Assembly: GCA_023443515.1 (NCBI GenBank)
Contig: JAEZUC010000030.1
Coordinates: 1 to 33,381, forward strand
DNA: 33,381 bases
Direction: 5' to 3'
Source of the DNA: Bacillota bacterium
GTDB lineage: Bacteria > Bacillota > Clostridia > Acetivibrionales > DSM-1351
Made by a program: the position numbers and the translations under genes. Shown here piece after piece: positions 1-12,200 of the stretch. The notes below the pieces were generated by a model that worked only from the letters and a program-made list of their open reading frames with translations, had not been told where the DNA came from and ran no database searches. Position 1 is the first letter of the stretch, and each line of letters starts with the position of its first letter.

Positions 1-163
1 TAACCAATATTAAATTTCTTTCTTCCATTTGCTCTTACCTGCCTAAATCAATTTATGTATTAAGCTACTTACATAGTTTATCACTATTTTAAGCTATTAC
101 TCCTTATTTACTGTAAAGACATATAAGCAGCATTATTATAACATATCTTTTTAAGGAGGCATC
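1..163. other. Downstream AT-rich stretch, no supported gene
   Basis: This is non-coding sequence after the operon terminator. On the minus strand an ATG at 28 opens a frame (MEERNLILV) to the window edge, but only nine codons are visible and no convincing ribosome binding site precedes it. A TATAAT lies on the minus strand near 139, but the best upstream hexamer (TTGATG) is 19 bases away, so a promoter for a downstream gene is possible but weak. Confidence 0.4.
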
Positions 164-213
164 AAAAAATAAAGGGTAGCGGGAACGTCTGTGAAAAAGC
201 GTTCCTACTACCC
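164..213 (-). terminator. Intrinsic terminator of the PKS operon
   Basis: Read on the minus strand, GGGTAGTAGGAACG (213-200) pairs with CGTTCCCGCTACCC (187-174) around a 12-base loop. The 14-position stem has one G-T wobble and one mismatch. It is followed at once by TTTATTTTTT (173-164). The structure lies about 60 bases after the stop codon of subunit E, where the operon should end. Confidence 0.9.
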
Positions 214-270
214 GTATTTAGAGAATAATACATATATTTGAGTCTTACATGTCCGTATTTTACGATATTA

Positions 271-3200
271 TCATAAAAGCTTTCCCTGAACTTCATTTTC
301 AATTTTCATTACTTCATCCACATCAATCTCACCCTTCTCAAGTTGCTTAAGCAGAAGCCATGTGAATTCTGAATTTTCCTTGTTTTCATTTACAACACTG
401 CTTGCTTCTACTTTCAAATTATTTGCAGTAATGTATTCATAGAGTTTATTTACGGTATTATTTTCTTCCAAAATGCAAATGTCTATTGGACAACTATACA
501 ATTCCGTTATATCCTGTGTAATCTTTAACCCTAAGTAAGAATCCAAGCCATAAGTGTTGAATGACACATCATAATCAAGTATATCAGCTGAAATTCCCAA
601 AGTACTTGCAATAATATCCGCAATCTTGCCACGCTCACCTAATAATTGTACTTCATGTGCCGCTTGACTTTGATTTATAGATATATCCGTGGCATTGCCC
701 TCTTTTTTGCAGTTCATAATAATTTCTTTAGGCAACCAATACCTTTCTTTTGCAAAAGGATATTCAGGTAAAACTACTTTCTTTGGAACAGCGGATTTGT
801 ATAAAGCTTCCCAATTGACATCTTTATACTCAAGCCATTCACTTATGAGATTATTTAATTCATTGTCACAAGCTGACCTATCCTCAGCCCCGTAATACAC
901 ACCGTTTACCTTATCCTGAGTACTGCTTTGCTGGATTGCAGATAACAGTTCTTCTACTGATTCTGCTACAAACACCACTCTTTCAGCCATACTTTCTCTT
1001 CCTTGCTGTAGAGAGTATGCAATCTGTTCTAATTTAATACCATCCTCTTTAATGCTATTACAAGGAATATTATCAGCAATGTCTTTGACTGTTAATAAGT
1101 TTATAAAATCTTCATATTCCATACTTAAATTAAATACTTTGTTAATCTCATTCAGTAATTCAACATAATTCTTATCAGAAAGGTTTAATTCAGCCAGTAT
1201 ACTTGCTTCTGTTAAAATACTGTTTGATACACCTGTTACAGTACATATTATTTTTATTACATCTTCTACTATGCTGCTCCTGCTAGTATTATTGCTAAAG
1301 AGTGATCTGATATAGTCTTCAAAATTCTGAATCATTTGTTTTAAAACGTTTTTATTTTTACCGGAAAGTATAAATGCATTTTGTCCCTTTCTTATTTTCT
1401 TTGCTTCCTTTTCCGGCTCAACATATTCCTGTAATATGAAATGTACGTAGGAGCCACCGCCGCCAAAACCATTCAAACCTGCTGTCAGCGGATACTTTTC
1501 ACCATTTTGACTATATGGTTCCCACACACAAGCTTTCTGTTGAATATAAAATGGTGAATTTGCTAATGGAAGTTCTTCATTTATCTCTTCATCATTCAAA
1601 ATTCCGGGTATCAAATGGTTTTTCATTTGCATAGCTATTTTGGCAATTGCTAAAATACCTGAGGCTGCTTCTGTATGGCCAATATGATACTTAGCACTTC
1701 CTACGGAACATATCTTCTGTTCCTTTGTAAAATTACCAAATGCTGCAGACATACCTTTTACCTCGACTGCATCACCAACCTCTGTACAAGTTCCTTGAGC
1801 CTCAATATAGTTAATACTTTGAATTGGTACATTTGCTTTTCTAATTGCTTTTTCAATGACCTGAGCTTGTGCTTTTGGGTTCGGTACCATAAAGCCTCCG
1901 CCTTTACCGGAGTGTACCATCTCATTTGACTTAATTACTAAGTGAATATTATCCTTATCCTTAATAGCTTGAGATAAAGGTTTTATCATCATTAATCCAA
2001 GTCCTTCTGCCGGAATATAGCCATCAGCTCCTTTGCCAAACGGTTTGCACCTTGAATCTGTTGACAATAATCCTCCTTGTGAAAGATTAATATATTTACT
2101 TGGATGTATTGAGGTATTAACACCAGCTACAATAGCAGAACTGCATTCTCCATTCCTAACACTGTTAATAGCAAGATGCAAAGCAGTTAATGAACCCGAA
2201 CACATAGTATCTAAGGCTATACTTGGCCCACTTAAATCATAATAACTGGATAATCTATTTGCCAAATTTGAAAGTAGAGAAGGAATCATTCCTTGTGCCG
2301 GCCCATTCGTAAGAAGCATTTGATATTGCTGCCACATTGCTCCGACGAACACACCTACATCCCTGTTTTTTAAATTTGACACCGGGTAACCTGCATTTTC
2401 AAAGAGATGCCAGGTTTCCTGCAGCAGTATCCTCTCTTGAGGTTCAATAAACGCCGCATTACTTGGTGCTATATTGAAAAACAGTGGATCGAATTTATCG
2501 ATATCCCTCATAAATCCACCATATTTGCAATACGTTTTACCTATTTCACCTTTAGTTTCACTATAATAAGGTTTATAATCCCATCTTTCCTCTGGCACCT
2601 CTGTAATACAATTCTTATTCTGAAGAATATTCTGCCAGTATTCATATATGTTATCTGCTTCAGGTGCTTTTGCTATCAGTCCTATAACTGCAATATCCTC
2701 ATTACATACAATGTTTACATCAGGTATTACCTCATTTGTATAATTGCTGAATATAATTTTCTCACGCTCAGTGGTATATTCTAAATCATTAGCATCCTCA
2801 CACTCTTCTGCCACCACAAGTTCTATGTATTCTTCTTGTATTACTGAGGATGTAGCAAACAACTTATTATACTCTGCACTGTAATTTTTTTGTAAATATT
2901 CATTCAGTTCATCAATGTTATGGTTTTCATACAAAAGTGTCTTAGGTAATTCCCCAAACTCTTTTTCCAAGCTTACTGTTATGTTCATAATCATTACTGA
3001 ATCTAATCCATACGCATCGAAAGCTTCATTGTTTTTAATTCGGTTTACTTCTATCTGAGTCTCTTCTGATATAACCTTTTTTAAATAGCCTATAGCTGAT
3101 TCTGAAGCTGATACGCCTTTTATTTCTACGTTCTTCTTAACAGCAAGTTCCTTTGGTTTACTAATATCCTCTTTTACCGTTTTAACTTCTTGACTTTTAG

Positions 3201-6200
3201 TTACGTTATCTGATGCCAAGACAAATAATTGGTGGATAGAGCTTAAATTTGAAAGGGCAAATTCAAAGGCTTGTAATCCGTCTTTTGTTTGTAACGGCAC
3301 CATATTGTTACGCTTCTTCATACCTTCAATTTCACTATCTTTCAACCTCATACCGCCATCTAACCAATATGGCCAGTTAATTGATAACATGTTCTTTCCA
3401 TTAAAGCCTTCTACTGTTGCATATGCATCTAAATAGTTATTGGCATATGCATAGTCACCTTGTCCCATATTACCCATTAAGCCTGCTAATGAAGAGAATG
3501 TAATAATGAAATCAATTGGCTCCTCACCTAATGCTTTGCATGTATTTTGGATGCCTAGTGTCTTTGTTTCAATAACGCGGGTAAACGTTTTAGGTGTCTT
3601 GTTAATAAGAAGTTCATCTTGCTTTATCCCCGCACTATAAATAATTCCATCTAAACGCCCGTAGGTATTTCTGATAAGGTCTATAGAATTTTTCATATCC
3701 TGATATACATTTACGTCTGCTTGTATATACAAAACTGACTTACTTACCTTTTGTAAGTTTTCAATATGTTTTTTGTTCTCTGCACTTAGCTCAGTTCTGC
3801 CTGAAATCACCAGATTGACTTTATATGTAGTCGCTAAATATTCTGCAAACTTTAACCCTATTCCCTTTAATCCGCCTATTATGTAATATACACCGTTAAC
3901 CTTCAACGTGCTTTGTTGCGGATTAGTCCTGGTAAGCTCCTTCAGTTTTCTTATGAGTCTTTTATCCTCAATAGAATAATAAACTTCTTCAACATTTTCT
4001 GCCCCCAAAGCTAATTCATCCCGTAAGTAACCTGCAAGTTTTAAGCTGTCCTTTGCAATACTTTTATCAAAAGCTATATTCTTGCAAACCAGTTTTGGCA
4101 TTTCCATCACAGCAGTTTTAAGCAAACCTGCACAAGCTAAATACATAGGGTTTACACTTAATTTGTTGGCAGTTTGTATATCCCCGCTAAAAATATGGAA
4201 TAACTTTATACTACTTCTCAAGCCACTGCTTACCACAGCTTTTACAAGCACAAAAAATTCTGCAGCATAGTTAATATCAAAATCCATCCCCCGGTCATGG
4301 TTCATATTGTAAATTATGCATGTGGAGCCTGAATTATTGACTGCATTCTGGAAAAGCCACTTATAATCCTGTTCTTCACAACTGCAAATCTCATACTCAG
4401 TTTGAGATATTTTGTTTTTTGCATTCCCCGGCCTGACTAATACTGCGTCTAGTCCAAGCTGTTTTACACTGTCATACAGCTCTTGTGTGGTATCCAAAAT
4501 AATAAATTTGGGCTTTTCATTATTAACAGGCAGTTTTGCAGTTTCTTCTACTAGTGTTGTGAAGTATTGGATTACATCTTCCTTTTCAGCCACTTTCTGT
4601 TCTTTTACCGTTAAATGAACAAATTTTAATAGTACTTTTCCGTCCTCGTCCACAAACTCCAGGTCGAAAGAAATGGTATCCGATTGAATGCTCATATCAT
4701 GAATCAATACATATTTTACGTTATCCAATGAATCAAGGATTTCCACCTTTTCAACACTATGAGGTAAATATGAACGATTATATGAATTTATCAATGCGGC
4801 AACCGATTGAATTCCGCTGTCTAGTATTGCAGGATGCAGTGTATAATTTTCTCTTTCAAATAATTCGTTAGTATCATGAAGTACAGTTATTGCACATTTT
4901 GAAGATTCTGATACTAATACTCTGTCAATAAATTGAAGTCTCTTTCCATAAACAAAATCTGTTTTTTCAAACTCTTTATAAAAATCGCTTCCGTCTACAT
5001 TTACTGTACATATCTCTTTGTAAAAGTTCAAATCAATCCTATCATCAGATCTCCACTTTGGATCATATTTCACTAACTCAAGGTTACCTGTGCAATGTAC
5101 TAAGTGAACTCCCAACTGATTTACAGTTTCAATTTCACATTTTACGCTGTCTCCCTGTGGAATTAAATTTATATATGCATCAGTAGTGTTACTGCTGTCT
5201 AACATTAATGGTCTTAGCCATACAACATTTGTAATTTGTGACACAACACCCTGGTGAACGGAAAATGTGCCTGAAGCTCTGAGCATTTCCAAATATGCAG
5301 CTGCCGGGAGTATGCTTCGTCCTTTAATTATATGATCCTTTAAATAAAATTCATTTCCGGTAAACTGTTTTACAAATTGCTGATTTTGTATTTTTGACAC
5401 ATTATTATCAACCATGCTATGTAGTGCAACTCTTCGTTCTTGCAGCTCATTTTTGACTTTTGGCGGTTTAATTACACGTTTTTCAAAACAATACGTAGGC
5501 ATTGAAATTTTTCTGTATTGCTCTCCAACAAATGCATTGTAGTCAAAATCTACATTGTTAACCCAGAGCTTCGCTATTTTCTGCAAATTCTTCTTTTTCA
5601 TTAATGTTATTAAATACTGTTTTCCATCCTCATCTTCAAAGAAATCATCTACTATACTATTTGCATCCATTTCACCTATAAATAGATTTCTTTGCTGCTC
5701 ACCTGATAAATAAGCCTCTATTTTACTAAGAATTTCACCTATTTTCTTTGCAACAATAGCTATTCTGCATTTAAAAAATTGGCGTCCTACCAGCAAATTG
5801 CTTTCCAGGTCATACATAAATCTGTTTTCTTCATCCTGGCTGGCAAATTCCTGTTGTTTTAAGAAATGAGTATATTTCTGCAACAATTCCTCTAACCGCT
5901 CTTTATTTTTTGCAGAAAATACGAAAATTCTGTCTGTTGATTGGATGTTTCTCAGATCTTCTTTTTGCTTATTTTCCTCCAAAATAATGTGAACATTGGT
6001 ACCACCTGCTCCAAATGCGCTTATTGCAGCTCTCCTGGGATATTCAACCAGCTGTCCGTTCTCACTTATAACAGGTTTCTTCCATTCTTCATAGTCATGC
6101 TGTACATAAAAAGGTGAACCGGCAAAATCTATTTTACTATTTAAAGTCTCAGAGTGAATTGATGGCACTAACTTTTTATGCTGCATTTCCAGTACTACTT

Positions 6201-9200
6201 TTGTTAAGGCTGCAATACCTGCTGCCGATTCAAGGTGACCGATATTGGATTTAACCGAACCTATAGCGCAATATTGTTTATCTTGGGTATAAATTCTATA
6301 AGCTTTATTAAAGCCTTCAACTTCAATAGGATCACCCAATGCTGTTCCCGTTCCATGTGCTTCAACCGAACTGATTGTTCGCGGTGAAATATCTGCACTC
6401 TTCAATGCTTCTACAATTAAATTTTTCTGTTCAATTACATTTGGCACAAAATAAGCATTGCTTCTACCTCCGTGATTAATGGAGGTTGCTTTTATTACCG
6501 CATAAATATGATCCTTGTCCTTTTCAGCCTGACTGACTTTCTTTAGCAGAACTGTACCTACACCCTCGCCAGGAACATAACCGTCTCCACCTTCACCAAA
6601 AGATTTACATCGTCCATTGGTTGATAAAAATTTACCTTGACTCAAGGAAATATACTTGTCCGGATGCAGTGATAAATTGACACCGCCTGCAATAGCCATA
6701 TCAACACTGCCATCATTTATTGCTTTGCATGCAAGATGAATTGCTGTTAATGATGATGAGCACATTGTATCTACAGTCATACTCGGACCGTGTAAATTCA
6801 TAATATAAGAAACCTTATTTGATGTGCTGGCAAAAGAAGAACTAAGTGACATAACATTTCCTTTTAAAGTTTCTTCTACACCTATCTTCTGATAGCAGCC
6901 CCACATTTCTCCCGTATAAACACCCACTTTGTAATTTTCAAGTGCCTTAACAGTATAACCCGCATCTTCAATACAGTTCCAAGCTGATTGGAGGTAAATA
7001 CGTTCCTGGGGATCCATTATAGCAGCCTGAATTGGTACAATACCAAAGAAATCCGCATCAAATTCCTCGGCTCCATTAATAAAGCCTCCCCACTTGCTGG
7101 ATATTTTACCCTTTTCATTTTTATCAGCACTATACAGTGGCCTGTAATCCCATCTGTCTAATGGTACTTCTTCAATACAGTCCTTCCCATGAACCAAGTT
7201 ATCCCAAAATATATCTAAGTTGTCAGATTGAGGATATCTTCCATCAATACCGATTATCGCAATATCCTCATTGCTATGACTATATTTACTGTTATATAGC
7301 CTATCCTCATCCTTTTGGCCTGCTTCAAGATAATCCGTTTTTTCAGTTTCTTCATTTTGTGTACTTAGTTGAATACTATCCTCGCCGAAATACTCAATAG
7401 CAATATCATGATAGTCTGAAAATAAAAAGTCGATCAGACTTCCTATTAGTTTATGTTCAAATAAAAGTGTTGCCGGTAATGTTTTAAACACTTGATTTAA
7501 TCTATCTGTAATTCTCATTGTAATTACAGAGTCAATGCCGTATTTCTCAAAATCATCACTTTCTTTTAAGGTACTGCTGTCAATACCAATTTCTTTTGAA
7601 ATGCTATGTTTGACAAATTCAGCTACTTTTGACTTTATCTCACGGTCAATCTCATTGCTATTTTCTGTACTGCGCACTGCTACTTCCTTATTTGTATTTT
7701 CCGGCTTACTATATGTTTCAATTGTATAGTTACAAATTTGAACACAAATATTTCCTTGAGCATCATATATTTTTATGTTAAATACATACCCTGATTTTGA
7801 AGAAGATACAGTTTTAACAACAGCTGTACAAGCATTTGTCATACTGCCGTATATAATAATATTTTCAATTTTACTGGGTATAAACTTATTTCCATCCTCT
7901 TCACTTTTTAACAAGATTGAAGCAGACTGCAATGCTGAATCCACTATTGATGGTTTTAGCTCATAAAAACTATTTTCGTTTGCTATGTCCTCTTCAATTT
8001 CTAATTTTGCAATAACAGTATCATCAATAAGTGATATTTTTTTAATACATTGATAGTATTTTCCGTAGCTGAAACCCGCCCTCTTCAACATTTCATATAT
8101 TTCATTTGTATCAATACCGGAATCCTGAACCTCGTTTATTAGGCTGCTTTCTTCCTCAATATAGTCCCCTTGTGTTCCAAAATAGCTGACTTCTCCGGTA
8201 CAATAAACTATGTTTTTTTCGTTTTCATCTTTTATCTCAAATAGAAGTCCTCCCTTCTTAGGGTAACATTCCACCACTATATCCGAGGGCTGTTCTACTA
8301 CCAGCGGTCTCCTAAAATTTATATTTGACATGGTTTTAACTGTGCCAATACCTGCTAAGGCCAGTTGTCCCGCCGCTCTTGAAAGTTCCACGAATCCTGC
8401 TCCCGGCATTAGTACTTTGCCATTAACAACGTGATTTGACAAATACGGCTCATGCCCTAATAATCGTTTTTTGTATATCTGTCTGTTTATAGTAGAATTA
8501 TTTACATCAATCATGGGATGAATTAAATCAACATTTATCTTGGTACCGGCTTCATTACCATAATCTAAAATCCAAAACCTGTCCTTCTGGAAATTGTAAG
8601 TAGGTAATGCTATTTTCTTAGGTTTAAAGACCTCTTTTGTATACAACATTTCCCAATCTACATATTTTCCGCTTACCCACTCTTGCGCTAGTTTTTTCAT
8701 GTCACGTTTTTTTATGCAAAGCTCGGTTTCAGCCTCCATACATAGATTGCCTTTTGCACCATTCTTCTTTTCAACAAATCCCGAATAATATTTTTCAGAC
8801 TCCTTGCCCTCTATGTAGCAGGTAAGCTCATTACTGAGTTGATCAATTGAATTAACTAAAAATGCTACCCTGTATGGCATTACCTCACGTCCTGTTTGTA
8901 AGGTATAGCACATATCAACAAAGGTACTGCTGCTCATATTTTCTTTTTGCTGAACGTATTCTTGCAGACTGCAAATATTCTCACGTAGAGCCTTTTCAGA
9001 TAAGGCTGAAATTACAATTAACTGCTCATTCACTACAAAAGCGCGCTTATCAGTTTCCTGGGCCAGTTTCCCTAAAATGGTAAAAGAGTTGGAACCCCCT
9101 GCACCAAAGGAGCTGACTGCTGAGAATAATTCTATTTTTCCATTCTTATGTTCTTCTTTTAGCTTCCAAGGTTGTAACTGTTGAACAACTTCAAAGGGAA

Positions 9201-12200
9201 GTGTATCAAATTCAATTTTTTTATTTAAATTTTCTGAATGAAGTGATGGCACAATTGTATTATGTTTCATTTGTAAAATAACTTTAATCAATCCTGATAC
9301 TGCCGCTGCAGATTCAAGATGACCAATATTGGATTTTACAGAACCTAATAAATACTTATCAGAGTAATTTTCCTTAATGTTTAATCCTTTTGACAAGCCT
9401 ACTATTTCAATAGGGTCTCCAAGACTGGTACCTGTACCATGAGCTTCAATGTAGGAGATATCAGTAGGTTTGATTTTAGCCTTTTCTATTGTTTTCCGGA
9501 TAAGTTCACCTTGTGAGTTCGGACTTGGAACAGAGTAACCTGTTGCCTTACCACCGTGGTTAACACCTGTTGCTAAGATAACAGCCTCAACATGATCTCC
9601 GTCACTGATAGCTTTTGATAAAGGCTTTAATAATAATGCACCAACACCTTCTCCCGGTACATACCCATCTCCACCTTCACCAAAACTTCTGCACCTTCCT
9701 TCAGAAGAAAGATAGTTTTTTGTTGACAGTACTTTATATTTTGCAGGATGAACCGAAAGATTTACACCGCCTGCGAATGCCAGAGTAGATTCACCGCTTC
9801 GAATACTCTCACACGCTAAATGGATAGCTGTACCGGAGGAAGAACACATGGTGTCCACAGCCATGCTTGGCCCTTTCAAATCTAAGAAATAGGACACCCT
9901 ATTTGCTATTGATGAGAAGGAGGACACTGGTGATAATGTATAATCCTCAACTTTTGTTTCATAAAATTGATAATGTCCCCACGCAATACCCACATAAACA
10001 CCAACAGTTTCTTCTTTCAGCTTATTACGTGTATATCCCGCATTTTCCATGGTATTCCACACAGTTTCAAGGAATACTCTTTCCTGCGGGTCTATCATAG
10101 TGGCTTCTATTGGTGAGTAGTTGAAAAATTCTGCATCAAAATACTCCGGCTTATTCAAAAAACCTCCCCATTTACAATTGGTCATGCCCGGTCTAGTATC
10201 CTGTTGGGAATAAAAAGTATTATAATCCCAGCGTTCCTTAGGAACTTCGATTATACAGTCCATACCCTCGAAAAGCACCTTCCAATATTCTTCCATATTA
10301 TCCGCACCCGGAAATTTACCATCAAAACCTATGATTGCGATTGGTTCGTTCTCATAAACAAATTTAGTTTGATTATCGCTTTCTAAAACCACAACTTCTT
10401 GTTCTTTATCTGCCAAATCAGCTTGTATTTTCATTACAGGTTCAGGAACTACAGGTTTAGCAGCTGTTTCTTTGCGGTTAAATAATTGTGCATATTCTTT
10501 CTCTACAAATTCCGCCAGCTGATCCAGTCTTTCGTATTCAAAAAATAATGTTTTGGGCAATGAACCAAGTTTTTCTTCCATTTTTGCAATAATACTTATC
10601 ATTTTAATGGAATCTATTCCCAGATTTTCAAAAAGTTCGTAATCATCAATATCCGTAACCTGGTGTTTTGTAATTGAAGCTATAGATTCTTTCAAAAATA
10701 AATTGATTTGTTCTTTATTATTGCTATTATTGCTTTCTAAATAATTATCGTGCTTCATAAAACTGTTACCCCTTTCATTACCCTCTTGTTTTAGTCCTAC
10801 TAGATCGATGATTTCTCTCTTATTGCCATGAAAAATTATGAACGTTCCTGACCTTCTGCTGTTTAATACTGTCTCAAATACTTTCATTCCCTGTTCCTGA
10901 GATAAAACATCAAATCCTTGTTTCTGCATTTTGTTCTTAACAAGTTTTCCGGCATTCATTCCTTTGCTATCCCATAAAGGCCATGCAATACTGATAACAC
11001 GTATATTTAAATCCCTTCGCTCTTCAACATAATTATTTAAAAAACTATTACCATAAGCATAATCGCATTGTCCTACAGTTCCCACGTATGCGGCAATGGA
11101 TGAAAAGTAAAGAATATAATCACTGCTGCACTCTTTTGCTATCAATTCTACCTGCTTAACAGAATTTATCTTGGGATTAATCACATAATCAAAATCCTGT
11201 TTTTCCTTTTTTATTATCATGGAATCCTTTGAAGTTGCCGCACAATGAATGATTCCATTTATTTTACCTTGTTCAGATATATCAGCTATAAATTTTTTTG
11301 TTGATTCTTCAGAGGTAATATCGCATGAATGGAATACCAGTCTGTCAGCGTCTCCACCCTTTTTTGTGATTTCAGCTTTCGCCTCTTCAATCAAGTCGTA
11401 GTTATATTTTCTGCTGCAAACTATAATCTTTGCATTATATTTGGTAATCAGATGACTAGCCAAAATGGTTCCCAGTCCTCCAAGTCCCCCGATAATTACA
11501 TAGCTTCCTTCCCATACAGCCAATTTATCATTACCATCTATCAGTTCTGCCAGTTCTAATTTTTTTATATATCTTTTTTCGTTCACATATTTTACTTCAA
11601 TATTTTTACTTGATCGCTCATTATTAATCAAATCTATACAAAGCTCATTTATTGAAGACAACTCTATACTGTGGCAGCAAACCCTTGAGTTCTCATTGGA
11701 CAATACTTTAAAAAATGCACTTGTTGCTGCACATGTCGCATTCCATACAGGATTCTTTTTAGTATAAAAGAAGAATATGTCCCAACTCTTTCCTCTCAGC
11801 ACATGCTTACTCATATAAAAGAAGAAATCCACCGTAAATGCTGATAAATCCTCATTCAAAATCTCGTTTTCAGATAGACAAAAACAATTCATAACTGATT
11901 GAATCTCTATATGATTAGTCGCTAACCAATCGTGTAGCTTCATATATGAGCTTTCATCCAATAAATTTAATTCCAATTCATGTGGATTAATTTGCCTGAA
12001 CTTACTTCCCGGATGAATTTTAATTACAGTTTGTCCCAGACTTTGGAGTACTCTTTCCTTTGTAAAATCTTTATAGCAGAAAACTAAAGCACCATTAAGC
12101 TCCTCTGCTCTTTGTCCGGTTTTATTAAGCTCTTGTTCTTCCCAGTTTTCAATGCAGTATATGCTTTCTGACACATCTTCAATTTGCGAGGAATAAAAAT

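Noticed and set aside
1..28. Possible start of a further minus-strand gene (MEERNLILV) at the window edge
   Set aside because: Only nine codons are visible, with no clear ribosome binding site; too little to call.
153..160. AAGGAGGC on the plus strand resembling a ribosome binding site
   Set aside because: No start codon follows at a usable distance; the sequence lies just beyond the terminator T-tract.
10756..10776. Internal ATG in subunit E preceded by AAAGGGG, as if a separate protein started there
   Set aside because: It lies in the KR-ACP linker of a continuous frame, the spacing is long (about 10 or more bases), and there is no stop upstream.
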